This document shows, one piece after another, positions 23,706-30,918 of a stretch of DNA of 45,641 nt. The stretch is taken from the NCBI GenBank assembly GCA_902584815.1, contig CACIBF010000008.1, positions 1 to 45,641 on the forward strand, written 5' to 3'. A program made the position numbers and the translations under genes. Numbering within the stretch: the stretch's first letter is position 1; each line of letters begins with the position of its first letter. Source of the stretch: an uncultured Pelagibacteraceae bacterium. Lineage in GTDB: Bacteria > Pseudomonadota > Alphaproteobacteria > Pelagibacterales > AG-422-B15. A model generated the notes under the pieces. That model searched no databases and had not been told where the DNA came from. It saw nothing but the letters and a program-made list of their open reading frames with translations.

Positions 23706-23707
23706 TT

Positions 23708-23920
23708 CTAAATTTTTCTTAAGTGATTCAATATATAAAGTCTAATTGCACTTGAAAGATTAGATTTTTTTTTATTTTGATCAATTAACGAAATAAGTTC
23801 ACTCAATGATACCTTTTTCTCACTACTAATTTTTTTTAATTCAATCCAAAAATCGTCTTCTACAAATACACTTGTATTATGGCCGTTAATTACAACGGTA
23901 TGTTTATTAGGAGAGGACAT
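23708..23920 (-). CDS. Ribbon-helix-helix domain protein (RHH_4 type)
   Basis: The 70-residue protein matches the alphaproteobacterial ribbon-helix-helix family that commonly sits next to fumC. The beta strand HTVVINGHNTSVFVEDDFW is followed by two helices, ELKKISSEKKVSLSELISLI and SNLSSAIRLYILNHLRK. Ribbon-helix-helix folds bind DNA as dimers, but the target and role of this subfamily are not established to my knowledge. It lies 5 bp after fumC and 2 bp before uvrD, so it is co-transcribed with them and could act as an operon regulator; that is inference. Confidence 0.85.
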   Translation of the reverse strand: MSSPNKHTVVINGHNTSVFVEDDFWIELKKISSEKKVSLSELISLIDQNKKKSNLSSAIRLYILNHLRKI

Positions 23921-23925
23921 AACAA

Positions 23926-25323
23926 TTATGAGGGCGAGATCATTTTTTTTGGATCAAGCACTAATTTAATTCTTTTGCTGTCCATATATTTTAAAATCTT
24001 ATTTGCTTCGATAAGTGAAATATTTTTCTTATGTGCAAGCTTTGCTAAATCTGCTGCTTTTGAATATCCAATTTCAGGAGCAAGTGCGGTTACAAGCATT
24101 AACGAATTATCTAGACCAGATTTAATATTTTTTAAGTTTGGTTTAATGCCTTTTAGACACTTATCATTAAAATTGTCCATTCCACTTGATAGAAGATGTA
24201 TTAATTCAATAATATTATGTCCTATTACAGGCTTATAAGCATTAAGTTCAAAGTGACCTTGTGAGCCAGCTAAGCTGATTGTGTTGTGCATACCCATTGC
24301 TTGCACGCAAACCATAGTCAATGCTTCACATTGTGTAGGATTGACCTTACCTGGCATAATTGATGATCCAGGCTCATTTTCAGGCAGGTTTAATTCTCCT
24401 AGCCCTGATCTTGGGCCTGAGCCTAGTAACCTTATGTCATTTGCAATTTTAAATAAGTCTGTCGTTAATACATTAAGCGATCCCGACATCTCAACTATCG
24501 CATCATGTGCAGCCAAAGCCTGAAATTTATTAATTGCTGGTTTAAACTTTATCTTAGCAATTTTACTAATTTCATTAACAACTAGTTTATCAAAATTTCT
24601 TTTTGTATTCAGGCCAGATCCAACAGCCGTACCTCCTTGTGCAAGATTTAATAAGCTTCCAAATGACTGTTCAACTCTTTTGATATTAGAGCTTATCATT
24701 GCTTCATATCCCGAAAACTCTTGTCCAAGTGAAAGCGGTGTTGCATCTTGCAAGTGAGTGCGTCCAACTTTAATTATCTTATCCCATTTTTTTGATTGAC
24801 CTTTCAATGTAGTTTGAATTCTTTTCATTGAAGGAATTAAACTATCTTTTACGAGCACTGCCGTTGCAATATTGATCGCAGATGGAAATGAGTCATTTGT
24901 CGATTGACTTTTATTGACATGATCATTTGGATGAACTGGGCTATTTGTTCCTAATTTTCCAGTAAGTTTTTTATTAGCAAGATTTGCAATTACTTCATTC
25001 ACATTCATATTTGTTTGAGTACCAGAACCTGTTTGCCATACTGATAATGGGAAGTGTCTATCGTATTTACCAGACAACACTAATTTAGATGCGCCTACAA
25101 TCGCAGCCGATAATTTATTACTCAATATTTTTTGTTTAGAATTAACCTTGGCACACGATAGTTTAATAATGGCTAATGCTCTTATAATTTCGATTGGCAT
25201 AATATGGCTGCCAATCTTGAAATTTTTAAGCGACCTTTGTGTTTGTGCGCCCCAAAAATTTTCATTAGAAACCGCTATTTTGCCAATACTATCTTGTTCG
25301 ATTCGGTTTTTTTTACTCATCAA
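23926..25323 (-). CDS. fumC: Class II fumarate hydratase FumC
   Basis: Iron-independent fumarase of the TCA cycle, interconverting fumarate and malate. The 465-residue product has WGAQTQRSLKNF, WQTGSGTQTNMNVNEVIANL, HPNDHVNKSQSTNDSFPSA and GRTHLQDATPLSLGQEFSGY. The superfamily signature GSSIMPGKVNPTQCEA lies at about residue 320. These distinguish it from aspartase and argininosuccinate lyase. Two adjacent ATGs at the 5' end leave the start uncertain by one codon. It heads the fumC-RHH-uvrD-pepP run, with a 50-bp gap from the upstream HXXEE gene. Confidence 0.96.
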   Translation of the reverse strand: MMSKKNRIEQDSIGKIAVSNENFWGAQTQRSLKNFKIGSHIMPIEIIRALAIIKLSCAKVNSKQKILSNKLSAAIVGASKLVLSGKYDRHFPLSVWQTGSGTQTNMNVNEVIANLANKKLTGKLGTNSPVHPNDHVNKSQSTNDSFPSAINIATAVLVKDSLIPSMKRIQTTLKGQSKKWDKIIKVGRTHLQDATPLSLGQEFSGYEAMISSNIKRVEQSFGSLLNLAQGGTAVGSGLNTKRNFDKLVVNEISKIAKIKFKPAINKFQALAAHDAIVEMSGSLNVLTTDLFKIANDIRLLGSGPRSGLGELNLPENEPGSSIMPGKVNPTQCEALTMVCVQAMGMHNTISLAGSQGHFELNAYKPVIGHNIIELIHLLSSGMDNFNDKCLKGIKPNLKNIKSGLDNSLMLVTALAPEIGYSKAADLAKLAHKKNISLIEANKILKYMDSKRIKLVLDPKKMISPS

Positions 25324-25373
25324 TAAGGTATTATATTACCTTCTTACTAAACATGGAAGGAATGTTTTAAATT

Positions 25374-25946
25374 TTAAAAAACTGTAATTCGCATCAATAA
25401 AATAAAGTGAAACACGAACCCTAAAACAGATAGAATAAATATAGTTCTAAATTTAGTGTTCATTTTAATATTCAAGACAACAGCATAGAGAAATAATGGC
25501 AAATACATAAATAGTGAAGTAATCATACCTGGACTGAAATCACCTTGAGATGTAGATACTCCTAAATGGAATGCTGAATTTGCCATCAATAATGAATTTA
25601 TAAGTAGAAATAATTTTGAAAAAACATTTGTTTTACTTTTAAAAAGCAATAATGAACCTACAATGATCCATCCCGGAGCATTAATAGCAACAACTTCAGT
25701 TGGTGATATGTCCATGCCAATTCTATAAGCCCAATTTATAAAATGATAGTGATCACCTAAGATTATCGGCGACAAAACATACTCTTCTACTTGATGCGCA
25801 AATAGTGACAGTAATGGAAGTGATGCTATGAAGCGTTCATTCTGTTTTTGCTTAAGGTAGTATGAAAAAGATAAGGTTAGAATAAAGCCTACTATAAATA
25901 CAATTTCCATAGACTGTATATATTGATGCTGGAACTCTGTATTCAT
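25374..25946 (-). CDS. HXXEE-domain membrane protein, function unknown
   Basis: A 190-residue hydrophobic protein with about five to six membrane segments. It contains HQVEEY near residue 52 and SAFHLG near residue 125, the two motif areas of the HXXEE family (PF13787 as I remember it), whose function is unknown. A Shine-Dalgarno AAAGGA (25951-25956) stands 4 nt before the ATG. Immediately upstream of that is a copy of the tmRNA terminal pseudoknot (25957-25993), an unusual 5' leader. It reads in the same direction as fumC, 50 bp away. I infer only that it is a membrane protein. Confidence 0.72.
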   Translation of the reverse strand: MNTEFQHQYIQSMEIVFIVGFILTLSFSYYLKQKQNERFIASLPLLSLFAHQVEEYVLSPIILGDHYHFINWAYRIGMDISPTEVVAINAPGWIIVGSLLLFKSKTNVFSKLFLLINSLLMANSAFHLGVSTSQGDFSPGMITSLFMYLPLFLYAVVLNIKMNTKFRTIFILSVLGFVFHFILLMRITVF

Positions 25947-25956
25947 TTTTTCCTTT

Positions 25957-25993
25957 AGTGGGAGACTTCTTTTGCCCGGTGCCTCCCAAACCG
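25957..25993 (-). repeat. Second copy of the tmRNA terminal pseudoknot (direct repeat A)
   Basis: This 37-nt segment matches 26283-26319 at 35 of 37 positions, in the same orientation. Read on the minus strand it runs CGGTTTGGGAGGCACC and on to GAAGTCTCCCACT, and can fold as an H-type pseudoknot: CGGT pairs with ACCG, and GGGAGGC pairs with GTCTCCC. The two differences from the tmRNA copy fall in loops, so every stem pair is kept. A nearby CTTAAGTTT block also matches the tmRNA just upstream of its pseudoknot. The repeat ends exactly where the tmRNA ends, and abuts the ribosome site of the HXXEE gene. Confidence 0.85.
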
Positions 25994-26018
25994 TAATTAA
26001 AAAAAACTTAAGTTAATT

Positions 26019-26225
26019 TTAGCTTTTAAAAAGCTCAAGCGCTTCATTATATAGCTCTTCAGATTTTGCGTGATCACCACTATCATGCGCCGCCATTGCA
26101 TCATCATGAAGTTGTTGCGCTTGTGCAATTTTATCACCTACTTGTTGTGCCATCATTGGACATGAACCAGCAAATACAGATGTAGAAAATAAGACTATTA
26201 TTGACGCTATTATTAGATTTTTCAT
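26019..26225 (-). CDS. Small secreted (periplasmic) helical protein, function unknown
   Basis: The 68-residue product has a good signal peptide (MKNLIIASIIVLFSTSVFA) with probable cleavage before GSCPMM. That leaves a mature protein of about 49 residues with a single Cys, Met-rich near its N-terminus and otherwise acidic and helical (AQQLHDDAMAAHDSGDHAKS). The second half looks like one tetratricopeptide-type hairpin. AGGAGA lies 6 nt before the ATG, one of the best ribosome sites in the window, so the gene is real. It lies between the two copies of the 37-nt tmRNA repeat, which suggests cargo left by an integration or a local duplication. I do not recognise a function. Confidence 0.75.
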   Translation of the reverse strand: MKNLIIASIIVLFSTSVFAGSCPMMAQQVGDKIAQAQQLHDDAMAAHDSGDHAKSEELYNEALELFKS

Positions 26226-26282
26226 TGTTTCTCCTATTAAAGTTAATTACTTGATTATTTAATCTCATTGACAGAAAAAGAA

Positions 26283-26319
26283 AGTGGGAGACTTCTGTTG
26301 CCCGGTGCCTCCCGAACCG
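26283..26319 (-). repeat. tmRNA terminal pseudoknot, direct repeat B
   Basis: This is the 3' end of the tmRNA coding piece and the partner of repeat A at 25957-25993 (offset 326 bp, 35 of 37 identical). Stems are CGGT/ACCG and GGGAGGC/GTCTCCC on the minus strand. It is followed by a T-rich tract (TTTCTTTTTCTG), which may serve as the tmRNA terminator. Confidence 0.85.
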
Positions 26320-26540
26320 CGCTAGCTTAAGTAAACTTAAGCAGCGAGTGCTACTTTATTGTTAGCATTTATAAATTAGCCCGATAACGGCGGTACAATG
26401 CCGTGAGAAAAACCAGTCTTTAAACATCCGTCGATCCTATATCACCCCCATATTATGGTGGAGGTGCCGGGTACCGCCCCCGGGTCCGTAATGGGTATTA
26501 CACAAGTCGTTTATCCCAATAGCTGAGGATATCCCCAGCA
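26283..26540 (-). ncRNA. ssrA: Circularly permuted two-piece tmRNA (alpha-type ssrA)
   Basis: tmRNA rescues stalled ribosomes and tags the nascent chain for degradation. On the minus strand the acceptor piece comes first: hairpin GCTGGGGATATCCTCAGC (26539-26522), then a T-arm with stem CCGGG/CCCGG and loop GGCGGTA, then CACCTCC plus ACCA (26466-26456). After only TAATAT (26455-26450) the coding piece begins GGGGGTGATATAGGATCGAC at 26449, the conserved tmRNA 5' block. GGGGGUG pairs with CACCUCC as a 7-bp acceptor stem. The tag frame (26366-26337) encodes ANNKVALAA then TAA, preceded in vivo by the charged Ala. The stop lies in a GCTTAAG/CTTAAGC hairpin (26325-26342), followed by the pseudoknot. 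The outer ends are estimates. Confidence 0.93.
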
Positions 26541-26545
26541 ATTTC

Positions 26546-26574
26546 AATATAGTTTGTAAATCTATCTTTTTAAA
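26546..26574 (-). promoter_or_regulatory. Likely tmRNA promoter
   Basis: On the minus strand TTTAAA (26574-26569) is separated by 17 bp from TATATT (26551-26546). The -10 box ends about 6 nt before the first base of the acceptor-piece hairpin, which is the spacing expected for a start near 26540. The -35 is weak (4 of 6 to consensus). The position supports the tmRNA 5' boundary. thyX is divergent, with its start at 26619. Confidence 0.45.
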
Positions 26575-26618
26575 GAACATATTAATTATATAGTATTGTT
26601 TTAACTCATGATTCATAA

Positions 26619-27554
26619 ATGGCTGTAAATAAAGATCAACTTTCTGAAATAGAAGAGCTGAGAGGCTCAAAATCTGAAACGTTAAGGTCAACTGTCCCCG
26701 AATTAGAAAATATTCTATATCAGCCATTCGAAGTTCTTGATCATGGTTTCGTACGAGTGATTGATTACATGGGTGATGATTCCGCAATAGTTCAATCTGC
26801 AAGAGTGTCATACGGAAAGGGAACGAAACAAATATCAAATGATAAAGGCTTAATAAAATATTTGATGAGACACAGGCACTCAACCCCTTTTGAGATGTGT
26901 GAAATAAAATTTCATATCAAGCTCCCCATCTTTATTGCTCGTCAATGGATTAGACACAGAACGGCGAATGTAAATGAATATTCAGCGCGATATTCAATTT
27001 TAGATAAGGAATTTTATATTCCATCCATGGAAAATGTTGCAGCTCAATCAACGATAAATAATCAGGGAAGAGGAGAAGTTTTATCAAGTGATGAGGCAGC
27101 TGAAGTGATATCAATACTTAAAAAAGATGCTGAACAAACATACGCAAACTATGAAACACTATTGAATGAAAATCCTAACGGTGAGTCAATTGATTCCAGT
27201 AAACCGGGTGTTGCAAGAGAGCTTGCTAGAATGAATTTGACATTAAACACCTATACACAATGGTATTGGAAAATTGATTTAAACAACTTACTTCATTTTC
27301 TTGCTTTGCGAGCAGATGCGCATGCTCAGTATGAAATAAGAGTATATGCTGATATAATGATGGATATTGTAAAGAAGTGGGTACCGATTGCAGCTGATGC
27401 TTTTGAAGATTATCGCATAGGGGGTACTGAAGTTTCAGCAAAAGAGATTAACCTTTTAAAAAAATTATTAAAAGGTGAAAAGGCATCATTTGAAGACGAA
27501 GGTATTTCAAAACGAGAATGGTCAGAGCTTCAGAAAAAATTTGATCTTAAGTAG
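26619..27554 (+). CDS. thyX: FAD-dependent thymidylate synthase ThyX
   Basis: Flavin-dependent enzyme making dTMP from dUMP with methylenetetrahydrofolate, replacing ThyA; no thyA is seen in this window. The 311-residue product has [20 protein letters not shown], the block [20 protein letters not shown], and the ThyX motif [15 protein letters not shown] at 112-126. In that motif the usual Ser position reads Asn, a variant I believe is common in alphaproteobacteria. The C-terminus has [20 protein letters not shown], binding dUMP and flavin. It is divergent from the tmRNA gene, and its 3' end overlaps the convergent mrp by 8 bp. Confidence 0.96.
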   Translation: MAVNKDQLSEIEELRGSKSETLRSTVPELENILYQPFEVLDHGFVRVIDYMGDDSAIVQSARVSYGKGTKQISNDKGLIKYLMRHRHSTPFEMCEIKFHIKLPIFIARQWIRHRTANVNEYSARYSILDKEFYIPSMENVAAQSTINNQGRGEVLSSDEAAEVISILKKDAEQTYANYETLLNENPNGESIDSSKPGVARELARMNLTLNTYTQWYWKIDLNNLLHFLALRADAHAQYEIRVYADIMMDIVKKWVPIAADAFEDYRIGGTEVSAKEINLLKKLLKGEKASFEDEGISKREWSELQKKFDLK

Positions 27555-28647
27555 TTTCTGATAATTTATTTAGCTTAATTTTCTTTAATATATCTTCAGC
27601 CATTTCAATGAACATCTGACTTACTTTATGTTCAGGAAATAAGTCTGTTAATGGATGACCTTTTTCACACTGTTCCATTAGTAAGGGGTCATGGGGAATT
27701 TTCGCAAGTAATTCATAATCATATTTTTCTGCAATTGCTTCTGTTTTACTCTCACCATAAAGTTGATATTCTTTTCCCGTATCTGGAGCAACGAAATAAC
27801 TCATATTTTCTATAATGCCATAAATAGGAACATTTGTTTTTTCAAACATTTTTAATCCTCTAACAACGTCTATTAGTGCAATATCCTGAGGTGTTGAAAC
27901 TAGAACACTTCCAGTTAATTTTAATTTTTGAGTTAAGGTCAATTGAACATCACCTGTGCCTGGGGGCATATCAATGATCATAATATCTGCCTCTCCCCAG
28001 TTTACTTTTTCTATCATTTCATTAATAGCTTTCATGACCATGAGCCCACGCCAGATTATTGGGTTTTCATCATTTACCATGTAGCCCATAGACATTGTTG
28101 AGAGGCCAAATTTTTTAATAGTTTCAATTTTTTTACCATCAGACTCTGGCTTATCTTTTGATCCAATCATTTTTGGAAGTGATGGACCATAAATATCTGC
28201 ATCAAGTAAACAAACTTTCAATCCAATATGTTTGAATGCTGAAGCAAGATTTACAGATACGGTTGATTTTCCAACTCCTCCCTTTGCAGAAGACACTGCA
28301 ATAATATATTTTATTTTTGATGTACCCACACTCTCAGGTTGAGGTTGCTCTAGTTCACTACTTATCGATGTATCGTCATCACTGTCTTCATTATTTTTTT
28401 TATGATATGTGGTAACTATGTTTATTTTAGTTACACCTGGAATTTCATTTATAGCTTTTTTTGAATCCTCAAATATTTTTTCATTTTTCTTTTGATCAAT
28501 TTCATTGAACTCTAAAACACAACTAACCTTACCTTCTTCAGTTGTAATATCTTTAACTAATCCAAGAGAAACGATGTTTTGGTCAGAATCATGGTCTATT
28601 ACTTGACCTAGTGCATGTAATACCTTATTTTCTAGTGTTTCTGCCAT
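27547..28647 (-). CDS. mrp: Mrp/ApbC-type iron-sulfur cluster carrier ATPase
   Basis: P-loop ATPase of the Mrp/NBP35 family, thought to carry Fe-S clusters to client proteins. The 366-residue product has an N-terminal MIP18/DUF59 domain (about residues 1-80), an acidic linker ([15 protein letters not shown]), and the deviant Walker A KGGVGKST at 122-129. [15 protein letters not shown] and [13 protein letters not shown] follow. The Cys pair that many family members carry after NMSYF is absent: the text reads [17 protein letters not shown]. Related alphaproteobacterial proteins also seem to lack it. Transcribed convergently with thyX and divergently from hflK. Confidence 0.94.
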   Translation of the reverse strand: MAETLENKVLHALGQVIDHDSDQNIVSLGLVKDITTEEGKVSCVLEFNEIDQKKNEKIFEDSKKAINEIPGVTKINIVTTYHKKNNEDSDDDTSISSELEQPQPESVGTSKIKYIIAVSSAKGGVGKSTVSVNLASAFKHIGLKVCLLDADIYGPSLPKMIGSKDKPESDGKKIETIKKFGLSTMSMGYMVNDENPIIWRGLMVMKAINEMIEKVNWGEADIMIIDMPPGTGDVQLTLTQKLKLTGSVLVSTPQDIALIDVVRGLKMFEKTNVPIYGIIENMSYFVAPDTGKEYQLYGESKTEAIAEKYDYELLAKIPHDPLLMEQCEKGHPLTDLFPEHKVSQMFIEMAEDILKKIKLNKLSETT

Positions 28648-28710
28648 ATTTTGGTGGTTGTAATTGTCCTATTAATAACAATATAACATATAGTATAAAC
28701 ACAAAGTTAG

Positions 28711-28738
28711 TTGTTTTTATAGTAGTTTGAAATATATA
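28711..28738 (+). promoter_or_regulatory. Possible promoter of the hflK-hflC-DUF2065-degP run
   Basis: The 115-bp gap between the divergent mrp and hflK genes holds TTGTTT (28711-28716), a 16-bp spacer and TATATA (28733-28738), 25 bp before the hflK ATG. The DNA here is extremely AT-rich, so the -10 match is weak evidence; location in a divergent gap is the main support. Confidence 0.3.
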
Positions 28739-28762
28739 TTTAAAAAAAGAGTTTCATATTAG

Positions 28763-29827
28763 ATGTCTTGGTCAGATAACAACAACAATAATCCTTGGGG
28801 ATCTCCTGGTAATAACGGTGGTGGCTCAGGTCCAAATATTGATCAAGTTATTCGTGACGCCCAAAATAAAATGAAACGTTTCTTGCCAGGTTCTTTCTTT
28901 GGAAAATTTGGCCCTCTATTTATTTTAATCATTTTGCTTCTTATTTGGTTAGGAAGTGGTTTTTATCGTGTTCTTCCTGATGAGCAAGGAGTAGTATTAC
29001 AATTTGGTAAGTTTACAAAAACTACCCAACCGGGACTAAACTATCATTTACCTTATCCTATCGAGCGCGTGTTTACTCCAAAGGTAACTAAAATTAATAG
29101 AGTTGATATTGGATATCGTCAAAGTCCTGATAGTCGTGTTACCGCTATTAGAGATGTTGTTGAAGAAAGCCTAATGTTAACAGGTGACGAGAATATTGTG
29201 GATATCGATTATTCTGTATTTTGGTTTATTAAAGATGCTGGTGACTTCTTATTCAATATTCAGGATCCTGAGCAAACAATTAAAAGTGCAGCTGAAACTG
29301 CAATGAGAGAAGTGATTGGTCAAGGAGCTATTCAATCAATTTTAACTGAGGGTAGAACTGATATCGAAAGGAAAACTAGTATTTTAATTCAACAAATACT
29401 TGATGACTATCAAGCAGGTATTACAATCACCCAAGTTCAAACTCAAAAAGCCGATCCTCCATCACAAGTTATCGATGCATTTAGAGATGTACAAGCTGCA
29501 CGAGCAGATTTAGAGAGACAGAGAAATGAGGCAGAAGCTTACGCAAATGATATAATTCCAAGAGCTCGAGGTGAAGCAGAGCAAATTTTACAACAAGCTG
29601 AAGGTTATAAACAGAAAGTGATTGCTGATAGTGAAGGTAAAGCCTCAAGGTTTTTAGCTATTCAATCAGAATTTGCAAAAGCCCCATTTGTTACAAAACA
29701 AAGAATTTTCTATGAAACGATGGAAGAAGTTTTTTCAGACATGGATAAAGTTATAATAGATAAAGCTGGCGACTCTGTTGTTCCATATTTACCTTTGCCT
29801 GAATTAAAAAAGAAAGGTCAGCAATAG
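28763..29827 (+). CDS. hflK: HflK, SPFH-domain regulator of the FtsH protease
   Basis: Membrane protein that with HflC forms a large cage around the FtsH protease. The 354-residue product begins with the typical low-complexity Asn/Gly-rich tail (about residues 5-25), then a membrane segment at about 50-68. The SPFH/band 7 domain follows, starting YRVLPDEQGVVLQFGKF. Then comes a charged helical region (DLERQRNEAEAYANDIIPRA). The C-terminus faces the periplasm in this family. hflC follows 4 bp later. Length is somewhat short of the E. coli protein but normal for alphaproteobacteria. Confidence 0.95.
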   Translation: MSWSDNNNNNPWGSPGNNGGGSGPNIDQVIRDAQNKMKRFLPGSFFGKFGPLFILIILLLIWLGSGFYRVLPDEQGVVLQFGKFTKTTQPGLNYHLPYPIERVFTPKVTKINRVDIGYRQSPDSRVTAIRDVVEESLMLTGDENIVDIDYSVFWFIKDAGDFLFNIQDPEQTIKSAAETAMREVIGQGAIQSILTEGRTDIERKTSILIQQILDDYQAGITITQVQTQKADPPSQVIDAFRDVQAARADLERQRNEAEAYANDIIPRARGEAEQILQQAEGYKQKVIADSEGKASRFLAIQSEFAKAPFVTKQRIFYETMEEVFSDMDKVIIDKAGDSVVPYLPLPELKKKGQQ

Positions 29828-29831
29828 TACT

Positions 29832-30719
29832 ATGAAAGCATCAAGAATATCACTGATCATAATTGGCTTAATTGCTTTCGTTGGATATTTAAGTATTTTT
29901 ACAGTTTTTGAAATTAAAAATGCTATCGTTCTTCAATTTGGTGATCCAAAGAGAGTTATAATGGAACCAGGACTTAACTTTAAGGTACCATTTGTTCAGA
30001 ATGTTGTTTTTATTGATAATCGAATATTAGATATTGATGCTCCTCCAGCTGAGGTAATTGCATCAGATCAAAAAAGACTAATTGTAGATGCATATGTTAA
30101 ATTCAAAATTATTGATGTTTTAGACTTTTATAAAACTCTTGGAAATGAAAATGTCGCTCGTTCAAGAATCTCAGCAATTGTAAATTCTAGGATTAGAAGT
30201 GTTCTTGGTGAAAGACCTTTGGCAGCAGTTTTATCTGAAGACAGAGCTAATTTAATGAAGGAAATAACAGCGTTGGTTGAGACTGAAGTTAATGACTTTG
30301 GTATTTCGATCGTTGATGTGAGAATTAAAAGAGCTGATCTACCCGAGGCAAACAGTGAAGCAATCTTTAGAAGAATGCAAACTGAGAGAGAACGAGAAGC
30401 TAAAGAGTTTCGTGCTCAGGGTGCAGAAATTGCTCAAAGAATTAGATCAACTGCTGACAAAGATGTGACTATCATAAAATCTCAAGCAGAAAAGAAAGCG
30501 AATATAATTAGAGGTGAAGGTGATGGTGAGGCTAATAGAGTATTTGCAGAGGCATTCGATACTGATCCGGAGTTCTTTGCTTTCTATAGAGCTATGCAGG
30601 CCTATGCTGAAGGTCTTCAAAATTCTGATACAACGATGATTTTATCTCCTGACAGTGAATTTTTTAAATATTTTGCTAATCCAGATGCTTCTTCGATTAT
30701 GGAGAATTCCCAAAACTAA
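29832..30719 (+). CDS. hflC: HflC, SPFH-domain partner of HflK
   Basis: Second subunit of the HflKC complex that modulates FtsH. The 295-residue product has one N-terminal membrane segment (about residues 7-25). An SPFH domain follows (AIVLQFGDPKRVIMEPGLNF, IDAPPAEVIASDQKRLIVDA), with NSRIRSVLGERPLAAVLSED and the helical stretch IKRADLPEANSEAIFRRMQT, highly conserved in HflC. Coupled to hflK (4 bp) and followed 5 bp later by the DUF2065 gene, the usual alphaproteobacterial arrangement. Confidence 0.95.
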   Translation: MKASRISLIIIGLIAFVGYLSIFTVFEIKNAIVLQFGDPKRVIMEPGLNFKVPFVQNVVFIDNRILDIDAPPAEVIASDQKRLIVDAYVKFKIIDVLDFYKTLGNENVARSRISAIVNSRIRSVLGERPLAAVLSEDRANLMKEITALVETEVNDFGISIVDVRIKRADLPEANSEAIFRRMQTEREREAKEFRAQGAEIAQRIRSTADKDVTIIKSQAEKKANIIRGEGDGEANRVFAEAFDTDPEFFAFYRAMQAYAEGLQNSDTTMILSPDSEFFKYFANPDASSIMENSQN

Positions 30720-30724
30720 AAATC

Positions 30725-30913
30725 ATGATTAGTACATTGATAACTGCTTTTGGGCTGTTTTTAATTATTGAGGGACTTCTTTATGCCATATTTCCAAATA
30801 CAATGAAGTCGATGATTGGTAAGATCTTAAATTCCTCAAATGAAACTCTTAAATGGACAGGAATTATTTCTGCAGTAATTGGTTTAATAATAATTTGGTT
30901 GGTTAAGGAATAG
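30725..30913 (+). CDS. DUF2065 (YjeT-like) small membrane protein
   Basis: A 62-residue protein with two hydrophobic segments (about residues 3-23 and 42-59), separated by a basic loop with FPNTMKSMIGKIL. The GLFLIIEGLLYAIFPN start is characteristic of the DUF2065/YjeT family, commonly found just after hflC. The function is unknown; synteny suggests a role near FtsH-HflKC or envelope quality control, which is inference. It lies 5 bp after hflC and 5 bp before the DegP-type protease. Confidence 0.85.
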   Translation: MISTLITAFGLFLIIEGLLYAIFPNTMKSMIGKILNSSNETLKWTGIISAVIGLIIIWLVKE

Positions 30914-30918
30914 ATCTC

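Noticed and set aside
23879-24238. Plus-strand open frame of 119 codons opposite fumC and the ribbon-helix-helix gene
   Set aside because: Antisense to fumC, whose protein is unmistakable; the open frame is a shadow of its codon pattern.
25947-26618. Prophage or intact integrative element at the tmRNA gene
   Set aside because: There is no integrase, excisionase or phage gene; only a 37-nt repeat and one small gene remain, so at most a remnant can be claimed.
26437-26883. Minus-strand open frame of 148 codons across the tmRNA acceptor region and the 5' part of thyX
   Set aside because: It overlaps a clearly conserved RNA gene and the coding strand of thyX. Its product shows no domain-like features and there is no ribosome site.
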